64,000 nt of DNA from Streptomyces sp. NRRL S-455 (GTDB lineage: Bacteria > Actinomycetota > Actinomycetes > Streptomycetales > Streptomycetaceae). Within the stretch, counting starts at the first letter, position 1. Each line of letters starts with the position of its first letter. The position numbers and the translations under genes were made by a program. The notes beneath the pieces were generated by a model. It saw nothing but the letters and a program-made list of their open reading frames with translations. It was not told the DNA's origin and ran no database searches. The stretch lies in contig NZ_JOCT01000022.1 in NCBI RefSeq assembly GCF_000717875.1, forward strand, positions 113,966 through 177,965. The letters run 5' to 3'. Positions 46,222 to 55,023 of this stretch are shown piece after piece.

Positions 46222-48309
46222 TCAGGCGGCGCGTTCCTCGGTGCTCTCCAGCGGTACCTGAGGGCCGTTCGACTCGCGCAGCCAGCGGCGCAGCACGCGG
46301 TGGACGTGTTCGGCGCCGACGAGTTCCTCGCCTTCGCCGACCGGCGGGGACAGGACGAGCGGTGACAGCAGGAAGGGTCTGCCCTGTTCGCCGCCGAGGC
46401 CGCCGTGGGAGCCGATCTGCTCCTCGAAGGCGAGGACTTCGCCGTCGGCCGGGTCGTGGAAGGAGTTGACCATGATGTCGGCGGTGTGCGGGAAGGAGTG
46501 CGCGCGGCGTACCGCGTCGACGGCGCCCGGCCCGAACGGGGCGAGCGGCCCCGGGTTGTCGTCCAGGTCGGCCAGCGGGATCTCGGCGCCGTACGCGCCC
46601 AGGACGACCCCGCCGTGCTCGTCGCTGCGCACCAGCAGGAAGCCGATGCCGGGGTGGTTGGCGAGGGTCGGCAGCAGCGCCGGGTGGCGGGCGTCGATCT
46701 CCTCCTTGCTCATCCGGTGCGTGACGTCCGGGAAGGAGATCAGGCCGAGGTTGCCGGAGGCCAGCACGATCGGCTCCTCACGGCGCCGGGGGTGGTGCTC
46801 CTCGCCGCCTTCCGCCACCGGGAACCGCAGCGCGGCACGCACGGCGGCACGGGCCTCCGCCCCGCTGCGGGTGCGCTCCGCCCGGCGCGACACGGGCAGT
46901 CCGCAGCCGGCCCGCACCAGGTCGCCGAGGGTGAGTCCGTAGCGGGAGCGGAATGTCTCGCCGGGGCTCTGGCCGTGGTCGGACAGCACGACGATCCGGT
47001 ACGGGCGCGGGGCGTGCTCGGCGACCTTCTCGATCAGGGCGAGCGAACGGTCCAGGTGTTCGAGTACCTTCTGCGCGTCGCGGCTCGCCGGGCCGGAGTG
47101 GTGGGCGACCTCGTCGTAGGCCACCAGGTCGGCGTAGACGGCGGTGCGGCCGGCGAGCATGTCGCCCATGACGGAGGCGACGACGACATCCCGCTCGACG
47201 ACCGTCGCGAAGGCGCGGACGAACGGGTACAGGCCGCCGCGGGAGACGCGCGGACGCTGCTTGCCCAGGCGGGCCCGGGTGGACTGCGCGATCTCCCGGC
47301 AGACCTCGGCGACGAAGGAAAGGGCCGTGCGCACGGCGTTGGCCGGGTCGGAGAAATAGGCGAAGTAGCCCGCGCGGGAACGGTTCTCCGTGCTGCGGCG
47401 GCGAGTGGCGATGGACAGCACCAGGGCCTGCTCGTCCGCGCCGCCGCCGAACAGGTTCCCGCGGCTGGCGCCGTCGATGGTGAGCAGGCCGCCGTGCCCG
47501 GCATACGCGACGGCGCGGCGCTGCAGTTCGGCGGCGCTGGTCGGACGGTTGCAGACGACGACCTCGCGGGTGTCCTTCTCGTACCAGCGGAACGCCGGGA
47601 CGTCGTGGTTGCTGCCGTGCAGGATGCCGAGCTGGCTGGCGCCGGTCTGGCTGGACCAGTCGGTGCGCCAGGGGGTGAGCCGGTGGGTGGGGCGACCGCC
47701 GTCGCCTATGTCGAGCCAGCGGGCGACGGTGGGCATCAGACCCTTGCCCGCCGCGTCCAGCAGGACGTCGTGGCCGACGCCGTCGAACTGGATGAAGACG
47801 GTGCCGTGACTGGCCGGGCTGGGCGGGCCGGATCTGCGGCGGCGGTCGGAGAGCCGGTACAGACGGCGGCGGTAGGCGTCGTCGTCGCGCACGGCCAGGG
47901 CGGCGCCGGTGGCGGACGCCACGGCGGACATCACCGCGGCGACCACCACGGCGGTCTCCGGTGCGGCGGCACCGCGCTCCGCGGGGTTGAGGCGCAGGGC
48001 GAGCAGCAGCAGCGCCCCGTTGAGGAAGAACACCAGCAGCCCGAGCACGAGCGCCGGTACGAGGAGCAGGAGCCGGACGAGCAGCGGCCACACCAGGGCC
48101 GACAGCAGGCCGAAGGCGCCGGCGCCGAAGGCGGCCGTGACGGCGATGTCGGTCGCGCTGTCGCCGTTCGCCGAGCGGAGCCGGAAGTCCGGCAGGATCC
48201 CGGCGAGGACGAGCATGGTGACGGTGGAGACCGCCCACACGGCGATGCTCCGCCCCACCTGACTGGCGAACCGCCGCCACCGCACGCCCCGCACGCCCCG
48301 CCACCTCAC
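46222..48309 (-). CDS. Membrane-anchored type I phosphodiesterase/alkaline phosphatase superfamily protein
   Basis: This 695-residue protein starts with a phage-holin-like four-helix membrane region (about residues 20-135). A cytoplasmic-sized alkaline-phosphatase/nucleotide pyrophosphatase-like domain follows (about 165-680). Metal and catalytic segments are FIQFDGVGHDVL (Asp), TGASQ in place of the usual catalytic Ser/Thr context, LVAYDEVAHHSGP and VVLSDHGQSPG. The two-part layout is common in actinomycetes, but its substrate is not known. The GTG at 48309 has a weak ribosome site; an internal start a few codons on is possible. Confidence 0.82.
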   Translation of the reverse strand: MRWRGVRGVRWRRFASQVGRSIAVWAVSTVTMLVLAGILPDFRLRSANGDSATDIAVTAAFGAGAFGLLSALVWPLLVRLLLLVPALVLGLLVFFLNGALLLLALRLNPAERGAAAPETAVVVAAVMSAVASATGAALAVRDDDAYRRRLYRLSDRRRRSGPPSPASHGTVFIQFDGVGHDVLLDAAGKGLMPTVARWLDIGDGGRPTHRLTPWRTDWSSQTGASQLGILHGSNHDVPAFRWYEKDTREVVVCNRPTSAAELQRRAVAYAGHGGLLTIDGASRGNLFGGGADEQALVLSIATRRRSTENRSRAGYFAYFSDPANAVRTALSFVAEVCREIAQSTRARLGKQRPRVSRGGLYPFVRAFATVVERDVVVASVMGDMLAGRTAVYADLVAYDEVAHHSGPASRDAQKVLEHLDRSLALIEKVAEHAPRPYRIVVLSDHGQSPGETFRSRYGLTLGDLVRAGCGLPVSRRAERTRSGAEARAAVRAALRFPVAEGGEEHHPRRREEPIVLASGNLGLISFPDVTHRMSKEEIDARHPALLPTLANHPGIGFLLVRSDEHGGVVLGAYGAEIPLADLDDNPGPLAPFGPGAVDAVRRAHSFPHTADIMVNSFHDPADGEVLAFEEQIGSHGGLGGEQGRPFLLSPLVLSPPVGEGEELVGAEHVHRVLRRWLRESNGPQVPLESTEERAA

Positions 48310-48454
48310 GTCCCTGGCCCGCCGCCGCGGGCTCGCCGCTCACAGTGTCTCAACGCCGGGGGAACGCCCTTTGTCCCTGCGCTCTTCCTCCGGGCCGAGG
48401 ACATTCCTTGTTTCCCGCCGCGGCGGCGGCAACCACGACGGGACGTCAGCGGCG

Positions 48455-48856
48455 TCAGCGGCCGTCGTAACCGGCCGTCGGCATCGACAGCCGGCGGTGC
48501 ACGCACGCCTTCATCGCCGCGTCGTACGCCGGCTCCGCGTGCCCCACCGTCTCGACCCGCACCCCGCGCCGCGCACACTCCGCGGTGAACTCCTCGACGG
48601 ACGCGAGCGCGCTCTCCAGCACCCGCCTGCTGGGCGCCACGAACAGGTCGAGACCGGGCCGGACGCCGTCCCACAGCACGCCGTGGTCCGGGCGCAAACC
48701 CCGGACCAGTAACTCCCGGCTGACCACGTATCCCCGCTCGGCGGCCCACCGGGCGCACATCGCGTGCTGGCTGCGGGAGTCGACCAGGAACGGGTCCTCG
48801 TCCAGTTCCTCCAGCGGCGTCAGACTCGCGATCGCCGTGACCCGCACGGGCACCAT
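48455..48856 (-). CDS. Hypothetical protein resembling a resolvase N-terminal domain
   Basis: This 133-residue protein has a strong ribosome site (GGAGGTGAGGGGGA) before ATG 48856. Its pattern recalls serine resolvase N-terminal domains: SQHAMCARWAAERGYVVSREL, then APSRRVLESALASVEEFTAECARRGVRVETVG. The catalytic serine region (YxRVS) is not conserved; the protein starts VPVRVTAIASL. No C-terminal DNA-binding domain is present. It may be a repurposed fold or a remnant. It overlaps nothing and stands alone. Confidence 0.65.
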   Translation of the reverse strand: MVPVRVTAIASLTPLEELDEDPFLVDSRSQHAMCARWAAERGYVVSRELLVRGLRPDHGVLWDGVRPGLDLFVAPSRRVLESALASVEEFTAECARRGVRVETVGHAEPAYDAAMKACVHRRLSMPTAGYDGR

Positions 48857-48938
48857 GGCGTCCCCCTCACCTCCGGTTTCGCCGCCGACCCTACTCCTGC
48901 ACGTAGGCTTCGGGGAGTCGCGCGAAGGAGGCAAAGAG

Positions 48939-49712
48939 GTGCCGGTGGAGATCACCTGGTGGGGTCACGCGACGTGCACGGTGGAGGACTCGAACGTACG
49001 GGTGCTCACCGACCCTCTGTTCGCGCGCCGGCTCGCGCACCTGCGCCGGCGGCGCGGGGCCGTGCCACCGCCGAGCGCCCGCCTCGCGGACGTGGCGCTC
49101 GTGTCGCACCTGCACGCCGACCACCTGCACGTGCCGTCGCTGATGCGGCTCGCTCCGGGCACTCGCCTGTTCGTGCCCCGGGGTGCGCGCCGGGCGGTGC
49201 CCGGTCTGCGCCGGCTCACGCACCTGCGGGTGAGCGAGATGGCTCCCGGGGACGAGACGCCGGTCGGTGACATCGTCGTACGGGCGGTGCCCGCGCGGCA
49301 CGACGGGCGCCGGCTGCCGCTCGGACCGCACCGCTCCCCCGCGCTCGGCTACGTCATCGCCGGTGAGGCCCGGACGTACTTCGCCGGGGACACGGGGCTG
49401 TTCGACGAGATGGCCAAGGAGGTCGGACCGGTCGAGGTGGCGCTGCTGCCGGTGGGCGGCTGGGGGCCGTACCTCGGCGACGGGCACCTGGATGCCGGGC
49501 GGGCGGCGGAGGCGCTGGCGCGGCTGGCGCCGTGCAGTGCGGTGCCCGTGCACTACGGCACGTACTGGCCGATCGGGATGGACGCCGTGCGCCCCCACGA
49601 GTTCCACGCGCCGGGCGACGAGTTCGTGCGCCTCGCGGCCCGGCGCGCACCCGGCGTGACGGTGCACCGGCTCGGGCACGGGGAGAGTGTGCGCGTGGAG
49701 GTCGCGCGGTGA
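48939..49712 (+). CDS. MBL-fold metal-dependent hydrolase, UlaG-like
   Basis: This 257-residue protein is a metallo-beta-lactamase fold. Metal motif 1 is SHLHADHLH (His57, His59, Asp61, His62), with FAGDTGLFDEM and PVHYGTYWP further on. The N-terminus EITWWGHATCTVE is typical of UlaG-like phosphodiesterase or lactonase relatives. The GTG follows AAGGAGG. Its stop overlaps the start of the DedA gene (GTGA), so the two are translationally coupled. The substrate is unknown; coupling to DedA hints at a lipid or membrane link. Confidence 0.88.
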   Translation: MPVEITWWGHATCTVEDSNVRVLTDPLFARRLAHLRRRRGAVPPPSARLADVALVSHLHADHLHVPSLMRLAPGTRLFVPRGARRAVPGLRRLTHLRVSEMAPGDETPVGDIVVRAVPARHDGRRLPLGPHRSPALGYVIAGEARTYFAGDTGLFDEMAKEVGPVEVALLPVGGWGPYLGDGHLDAGRAAEALARLAPCSAVPVHYGTYWPIGMDAVRPHEFHAPGDEFVRLAARRAPGVTVHRLGHGESVRVEVAR

Positions 49713-50377
49713 CCTGGACCGCGCCGATAGCGCAGGCCGGCGCGCCTCTGCTCGTCGCGTCGGCCGTCACCCCCGCGCCGATCCTGCCGGAGTCCACGCA
49801 GCAGGCGGTCGGGTATCCCATGCTCTTCCTGCTGGTCCTGGTCGGGACGTTGCTGCCGGTGATCCCCACAGGGGCGCTGGTGAGTTCGGCGGCTGTGGTC
49901 GCCTTCCACCAGATGGCGCCGTTCTCGATGCTGATGGTGTTCGTGACGGCGTCGCTCGCGGCGTTCCTCGGTGACGCGACGCTGTACTGGCTGGGGCGGC
50001 GTGGGCTGAAGTCGAGGAACGGGTCGCGCTGGCTGGAGCGGATCCGGGCACGGGCGCCGGAGGACCGGCTGGCGCAGGCGCAGGAGAAACTCGCGGCGCA
50101 TGGTGTCGCCGTACTGGTGCTGTCCCGGCTGGTACCGGCGGGGCGTATCCCCGTGATGCTGGCCTGCCTGCTGGCCGAGTGGCCGCTGCGGCGGTTCTCC
50201 CGGGGGAATCTGCCGGCCTGCGTGGCCTGGGCCTTGACGTATCAGTTGATCGGGGTCCTCGGGGGGTCGCTGTTCGACGAGCCGTGGCAGGGTGTGGTGG
50301 CGGCGATCGGGCTGACCCTGGTGATCAGCGCGGTGCCGAGTGTGGTGCGGCGGGTGCGCAGTTCCCCGCGTCCCTGA
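49709..50377 (+). CDS. DedA family membrane protein
   Basis: This 222-residue protein has about five hydrophobic segments and DedA/VTT-domain features: LLPVIPTGALVSSAA, AAFLGDATLYWLGRRG and VLVLSRLVPAGRIPVMLACLLAEWPLRRF. The glycine- and arginine-rich motif VLSRLVPAGR is the conserved functional region. Family members act in lipid-carrier flipping, membrane homeostasis and drug tolerance. GTG 49709 overlaps the stop of the upstream hydrolase. The gene is convergent with the next hydrolase gene, 13 nt apart. Confidence 0.87.
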   Translation: MTWTAPIAQAGAPLLVASAVTPAPILPESTQQAVGYPMLFLLVLVGTLLPVIPTGALVSSAAVVAFHQMAPFSMLMVFVTASLAAFLGDATLYWLGRRGLKSRNGSRWLERIRARAPEDRLAQAQEKLAAHGVAVLVLSRLVPAGRIPVMLACLLAEWPLRRFSRGNLPACVAWALTYQLIGVLGGSLFDEPWQGVVAAIGLTLVISAVPSVVRRVRSSPRP

Positions 50378-50390
50378 GAGGCCGGCGTGT

Positions 50391-51467
50391 CTACAGCACC
50401 TTTGACGCGCCCACCGGCATGTCCCACAGGTTTTCGCGGGGCAGGCCCGCCTTCTCCCATGCCGCCCGGACGCGGGTGAGGGGTTCGAGGACCGGCTCCG
50501 CCGACAGCACGAAGGTGGCCCAGTGCATGGGGGCCATCCTGGTCGCGCCCAGGTCCTGGGCGGCCAGAACCGCCTCCTCCGGGTCGCAGTGGACGTCGCT
50601 GAGCCACCAGCGCGGGTCGTAGGCGCCGATGGGCAGGAGCGCGAGGTCGATGCCGGGGTAGCGGCGGCCGATGCGGGAGAACCAGTGGCCGTAGCCGGTG
50701 TCGCCGGCGAAGTAGACGCGCCGGCCCTGCTGGTCGGTGAGGACCCAGCCGCCCCACAGGCTGCGGCAGGTGTCGGTGAGGGTGCGCTTGGACCAGTGGT
50801 GGGACGGGACGAAGTCGAAGCGGACACCGTCGATTTGGGCCGCCTCCCACCAGTCGAGTTCGGTGACGCGAGTGAAACGGCGGCGGTGGAACCAGCGTCC
50901 GAGCCCGGCCGGGACGAACACGGGGGTGTCGCGCGGGAGTCTGCGCAGCGTGGGGGCGTCCAGGTGGTCGTAGTGGTTGTGGCTGATGACGACGGCGTCG
51001 ACGCGCGGCAGCGCCTCCCAGGGGACGCCCACGGGTGTGACGCGGGCCGGGGTTCCGAGGATCCGGCGGGACCAGACCGGGTCGGTGAGGACGGTGAGAC
51101 CGCCGATGCGGATCACCCAGCTGGCGTGTCCCGCCCAGGTGACGGCGACCGTGCCGGCGTCGACGCGCGGCAGCGGGCCCGGCTCGTAGGGCAGCCGGGG
51201 GATGTCGGCGAGGCCTTCCGGGCCGGGTCTCACGGCGCCTTCGCGGGCGAAGCGGGCCATGGCCTTCAGGCCCGGGAGGGGGGCGGTCAGCCGGTCGTGG
51301 AAGGTGCGCGGCCACACCCGGCGTTCGGCCAGCGGCCTCGGCTCCGCCAGCGGCGGGTACGGGGACGCCGGAGGGGACGTGAGGGCCGGAGCGCCGGCTT
51401 CCTGGGTGGTCCTGGTCGAGGTCGTGGTCGTGGTCGAGGTCGTGGTCGACTCGGACTGCTGCGTCAT
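50391..51467 (-). CDS. MBL-fold hydrolase, NAPE-PLD-like, with Ser/Thr-rich N-terminus
   Basis: This 358-residue protein has the MBL motif ISHNHYDHLD (His163, His165, Asp167, His168), then PSHHWSKRTL, YFAGDTGYGHWF and PMHWATF. This pattern is close to N-acyl-phosphatidylethanolamine phospholipase D-like enzymes. A low-complexity stretch of Ser and Thr (about residues 8-21) comes from a GTCGTGGTCGAG-type DNA repeat. ATG 51467 overlaps the upstream stop by 4 nt, confirming the start and coupling to the aminotransferase-like gene. It is likely a phospholipase or lactonase. Confidence 0.88.
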   Translation of the reverse strand: MTQQSESTTTSTTTTTSTRTTQEAGAPALTSPPASPYPPLAEPRPLAERRVWPRTFHDRLTAPLPGLKAMARFAREGAVRPGPEGLADIPRLPYEPGPLPRVDAGTVAVTWAGHASWVIRIGGLTVLTDPVWSRRILGTPARVTPVGVPWEALPRVDAVVISHNHYDHLDAPTLRRLPRDTPVFVPAGLGRWFHRRRFTRVTELDWWEAAQIDGVRFDFVPSHHWSKRTLTDTCRSLWGGWVLTDQQGRRVYFAGDTGYGHWFSRIGRRYPGIDLALLPIGAYDPRWWLSDVHCDPEEAVLAAQDLGATRMAPMHWATFVLSAEPVLEPLTRVRAAWEKAGLPRENLWDMPVGASKVL

Positions 51468-52711
51468 CGAGGAGGCTCCCATCGCTGAGCGTCGTCGCGG
51501 AGATCGTCGAAGGCCGACTTCAGCTGGATCAACGCGCGCCGCACGTGCGGCAGTTCCAACGGCGTGGGGGAGGTGAGGCATTCCGCGCGTTCCGTGTCGG
51601 AGCCGTGCAACAGTGCGCCGGTGGACAGCCGCACGCGCGGGACCTCGAGCTCGTCGCCGAAGCGGTGGCCGCCCGGGGCGGGCATGCCGATGCGGGCCGA
51701 GAGGAAGTCCTCCAGTTCCTGTGCGTCGCCGACGCCGTGCGCGCTGAGCGCGGGACGCAGCGGGGTGAGGTCGACGTACAGGTGGCGGCCGGCCTGCGGG
51801 GGCCGGGCGAGGGCACCCGCGGTGACGACGGCGGAGTGTGCCTCGGCAGCCACGCGTGCGTGCAGGCGTACGGCGGTGGCGACGCGCTCCCTGACCGGTT
51901 CCGGTTCTCCCAGGGCGTAGGCGGCCGCCGCCGCGACGGGGGCGGCGACGCGGGCGTCGAGGGCCGTGAGGACGTCGAGCACGCGCGCGTGGAGGCCTTC
52001 GGCGTCGTCGCCGGCCGGGAAGCGGGCCACGGCGGCCGGCCAGCCCGGCGGGAGCAGGGCACCGGCCAGGTCGGTGACGACGGTGACCCGGTCGGGCAGC
52101 ATCTCGGCGGGGCTGAGCAGCACGGTGCCGTGCGGGTCGTGCAGGGTGTCGCGCCAGGTCTCGTCGCTGACCAGGTGCAGGTTCTCTCCCTGGGCGGCCT
52201 CGACGGTCTCGTGCAGGAGCTCGGGAGGGGCGACGCCGGCCGTGGGGTCGTCGGCGACGGACAGCACGAGCAGGCGGGGGTCGCCGCCCTCGGCGCGGAC
52301 CCGGCGCGCGGTCTCCAGCAGGGCGTACGGGTCGGGCACACCACCGCTCTCCGGCGGGGTCGGCACATGAAAGACGGGGCGTCCCAGCAGGCGGGCGTAC
52401 GGCGCCCACCAGGCGGCGCAGGGCCTGGGCACGAGGACGTCGCCGCCCAGGGCGGCGGTCAGGGCGAGCAGCAGGGCGGGGGCGCCGGGGCCGGCGGCCA
52501 CGCGGTCGGGGGCGCAGGGCAGGCCGCGCCTGTCCCAGTAGCCGCAGGCGGCCTCGCGCACGGCGGGACCGCCGCCGACCGGCTCGTGGTCACCGCGGGA
52601 GGCCGCGGCGGCGAGCACCGCGGACAGCTCCGGCAGTACGGGCAGTCCGTCCTCGGGGAGCGGCGGCCCGAACCGGACGGGGCCGTGGCCTTGCGGGTCC
52701 GTCCGCCGCAT
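51464..52711 (-). CDS. Aminotransferase class I/II-fold protein lacking the PLP lysine
   Basis: This 415-residue protein has the fold-type I aminotransferase layout: SDETWRDTL (182-190) where the PLP-binding DExY motif is expected, and DLAGALLPPGW (214-224) where the lysine-containing SLSKxxxxPGxR is expected. The only lysine in the whole chain is Lys398 near the C-terminus, so the Schiff-base lysine is absent. The usual NPxNPTG loop reads ADDPTAGV. It is therefore probably not an aminotransferase. It may bind PLP non-covalently, act as a sensor, or have lost activity. It is coupled to the downstream MBL hydrolase. Confidence 0.8.
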   Translation of the reverse strand: MRRTDPQGHGPVRFGPPLPEDGLPVLPELSAVLAAAASRGDHEPVGGGPAVREAACGYWDRRGLPCAPDRVAAGPGAPALLLALTAALGGDVLVPRPCAAWWAPYARLLGRPVFHVPTPPESGGVPDPYALLETARRVRAEGGDPRLLVLSVADDPTAGVAPPELLHETVEAAQGENLHLVSDETWRDTLHDPHGTVLLSPAEMLPDRVTVVTDLAGALLPPGWPAAVARFPAGDDAEGLHARVLDVLTALDARVAAPVAAAAAYALGEPEPVRERVATAVRLHARVAAEAHSAVVTAGALARPPQAGRHLYVDLTPLRPALSAHGVGDAQELEDFLSARIGMPAPGGHRFGDELEVPRVRLSTGALLHGSDTERAECLTSPTPLELPHVRRALIQLKSAFDDLRDDAQRWEPPR

Positions 52712-52946
52712 CCGTACCTCCGCAGGGCCAGGGCCAGAGCCAGTGCCTGGTGCCGCCTTGTGTCACCTTCGGCGCGTGCGCCGTCCGCTGCCCGGTGTTC
52801 CGTACGGTGCGGGCTCGTGCCTTCGGCCTCCGAGTACCCAGGACGCCGCCGCCCCATGGGCGCCCCGCCGGGTCGTGACGATCACAGCATGATCGGGCCG
52901 GGCCGGGGAAGCAGGGGACCTCCGGGGGCGGCGGTGCGTGTGGGGG

Positions 52947-53865
52947 TCAGCGGTAGGGGTCGTTCTCCCGGTTGCGCAGCCGGTGTACGGCGGCGCCGAA
53001 CGCGCCCGCGATCAGCACGCCGCCTGCGACCAGGGCGGGCACGGAGTCGCTGAAGGCGCCGCCGTCACCGGCCCGCACCCCGCGCCGCACGACCGCTCCG
53101 CCGCACTCGTCCTCGTGCTGCCACGCTTCGCCGGCCGACTCGCCGCCCGGTACGTCGGACGCTTCACCGGCCAGCCCGCCGCCCGGCACGTCGGACGCTT
53201 CACCGGCCAGCCCGCCGCCCGGTACGTCGGACGCCACCGGCCAGCTCGTCGCCCGGCACGTCAGCCGATTCCCCGCCCGGATCACCGGCCACCTCGCCTG
53301 CCACCTCACCCGGGTCACCGGTCGGCTCGCCACCCAGCTCGTCGGCCGCCTCGCCGCCCGTTTCGTAGTCAGGCTCATCGGCGTGGCAGGGCTTGTGAGC
53401 GGGTTCGTGGGACGGCTTGTGCGACGGGTGGTGACCGCCACCGCCGCGGGCCACGGTGAACGTCGCGCTCCACTCCTTGCCCTTCCCACCGGGAGCGGCG
53501 GGACAGGCGCCGTCGACGGTCCACGCCGAGTCCTTGCCCTGGGCGCCCGAGTCGCCCCCCAGGTTCTCGGCGGAAGCGATACGGGCCGTGCCGCGGTAGG
53601 CGGGTCCGGACACCTTGTCGTCGTTACCGGTCACCTTGCGCAGCGGGACCGTGCCCGCGTCGAAGGCGCGCGAGGTCGCGTCGATGGTGTCGGGCGGATG
53701 CCCGCCGTCCGGATCACAGCTCACCGAGACGGTGAGCGTGCCTCCGGGCTCGACGGTGGCCGGGCTGACCTCGGCGGCGGGTTCGGCGGCGGCGACCGGC
53801 GCGAAGCTCAGCGGGGCCGAGCCGGCCAGGACGGCGACGGACAGTGCGTGGAGGGTGCGGCGCAT
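52947..53865 (-). pseudogene. Secreted surface protein with 36-bp repeats, broken by a 2-bp deletion
   Basis: ATG 53865 (AAGGAG site) opens a frame with a signal peptide, an Ig-like extracellular part and a His/Lys/Pro-rich stretch, ending at a stop at 53200. A second frame continues through DVPGGGLAGEAS repeats and a C-terminal transmembrane anchor (VPALVAGGVLIAGAFGAAVH) with a basic tail, ending at 52947. Four 36-bp units span the junction. The first unit lacks two bases (GGT-GGCG against GGT-GAAGCG in the others) between 53234 and 53235. Restoring them gives one 306-residue anchored surface protein. Real mutation, phase variation or sequencing error are all possible. Confidence 0.75.
53125..53266. 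repeat. 36-bp tandem repeat in the surface protein gene
   Basis: About four units of the minus-strand sequence GACGTACCGGGCGGCGGG, continuing CTGGCCGGTGAAGCGTCC, encode DVPGGGLAGEAS. The outer units are diverged. The second and third differ by one base. The first unit in transcription order lacks AA, which shifts the frame. Such arrays change copy number by slippage or recombination. Confidence 0.8.
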
Positions 53866-53985
53866 GGCGCGAGCTCCTTCGGGCGACGGCAGGAATGCCC
53901 TTCTGCCATCACAGCCATCCCGGTACGCCACCGCGCGCGACCGGCCCCCATTAGCGGGACAGCACCCTCCGACCGGGTGAACGCG

Positions 53986-54780
53986 CTACGCGACATCCCG
54001 CATGACCTGCTCCCGCACACGGCCGCAGCACCGGCTGATCAACCGGGACACGTGCATCTGCGAGATCCCCAGCTCCTCGGCGATCCGGCTCTGCGTCATG
54101 TCCCCGAAGAACCGCATGTACAGAATCGTCCGCTCCCGCTCGGGCAACGCCGCCAGCCGGTCCTTCACGGACTCACGGTCGACGACCGTGTCCAGCGCGG
54201 GGTCAGGGGACCCCAGGGCGTCGCTCAGGGAGTACCCGTCCTCGCCGCCGGGCAGCTCCGCGTCCAGGGACAGGGCGGTGAAGCTCTCCAGCGCCTCCAG
54301 GCCGGCCTTGACGTCCTCCTCGCTCATCTGCGCGTGCTCGGCGATCTCGGCGACGGTGGGCCGGCGGCCGGAGATGGTCTGGGACAGTTCCTGGGAGGCG
54401 AGCCGGACACGGTTGCGCAGGTCCTGGACCCGGCGGGGAACGTGCAGGGTCCACATGTGGTCGCGGAAGTGCCGCTTGATCTCGCCCGTGACGGTGGGCA
54501 CCGCGTAGCTCTCGAAGGCGTTGCCGAGTTCGGGGTCGTACCGGTCGACGGCCTTGACCAGGCCGAGGGCCGCCACCTGGCGCAGGTCCTCGAAGTTCTC
54601 GCCGCGGCTGCGGAAGCGTCCGGCCAGACGGTCGGCCATGGGCAGCCAGGCCTCGACGATCTCGTCGCGGAGCGCGTCGCGCTCGGGCCCGGCGGGGAGG
54701 GCGGCGAGCCTGCGGAAGGCGTCTGCCGTGTCGGGGGCGTCGTCGTGGGGGTGCTGCTTCGTGCGTGTGTGAATCGACAT
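53986..54780 (-). CDS. RNA polymerase sigma factor, SigB/SigF/SigG family
   Basis: This 264-residue group 3 sigma factor has region 2 (DLRQVAALGLVKAVDRYDPELGNAFESYAVPTVTGEIKRHFRDH, about residues 68-111), region 3 (PTVAEIAEHAQMSEEDVKAGLEA) and region 4 (LPERERTILYMRFFGDMTQSRIAEELGISQMHVSRLI). The RDHMWTLHVPRR segment is typical of the stress/sporulation SigB group. No anti-sigma factor gene is adjacent, so partner proteins must be encoded elsewhere. Nearby genes carry promoters of the type this family recognises. The ATG at 54780 is preceded by a distant AAGGGA. Confidence 0.93.
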   Translation of the reverse strand: MSIHTRTKQHPHDDAPDTADAFRRLAALPAGPERDALRDEIVEAWLPMADRLAGRFRSRGENFEDLRQVAALGLVKAVDRYDPELGNAFESYAVPTVTGEIKRHFRDHMWTLHVPRRVQDLRNRVRLASQELSQTISGRRPTVAEIAEHAQMSEEDVKAGLEALESFTALSLDAELPGGEDGYSLSDALGSPDPALDTVVDRESVKDRLAALPERERTILYMRFFGDMTQSRIAEELGISQMHVSRLISRCCGRVREQVMRDVA

Positions 54781-54956
54781 GATGCGTCGCAATCCCTTGC
54801 AGGTGCCTGGGGTGGACGGACGGTCACCGTGGGAGCGCGAACGTCGTGCGACAGGATCGCCGGTGGCGGCGCCTGGCGCCGCTCTCACGGGCGTGCCTCC
54901 TGTCCGAAGCACTTCGGGGCGCCTGCCCCTCCCCCCTGCCCGCAAACCCGCCCCAG

Positions 54957-54980
54957 GTTTTCCGCCGTCCCGCGGGGTGA
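54957..54980 (+). promoter_or_regulatory. Probable SigB-type promoter of the ThDP enzyme gene
   Basis: GTTT, 14 nt, then GGGTGA. The -35 is the preferred GTTT form and the -10 matches the first four positions of GGGTAY. It lies 43 bp before the ATG at 55024 and diverges from the sigma gene. Confidence 0.45.
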
Positions 54981-55023
54981 CTCGGACTGCTGGCCCGTTC
55001 CCCCTACGTCCGGGAGGTCGTAC

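Noticed and set aside
46405..48588. 727-codon plus-strand frame opposite the phosphodiesterase
   Set aside because: Gly/Ala/Val-rich shadow. The minus-strand protein has coherent membrane and phosphatase-fold segments.
52834..52839. GGGTAC on the minus strand upstream of the aminotransferase-fold gene as a SigB promoter
   Set aside because: No GNNT box lies 14-16 bp upstream, and it is more than 120 bp from the start codon.
53125..53266. Repeat array considered as CRISPR
   Set aside because: The units are contiguous 36-mers in coding phase without spacers, so it is a protein repeat.
52972..55023. Plus-strand frame running into the ThDP enzyme from far upstream
   Set aside because: The upstream part is the antisense of the surface protein and sigma factor genes. 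The real ThDP enzyme start at 55024 has a ribosome site and the family N-terminus.
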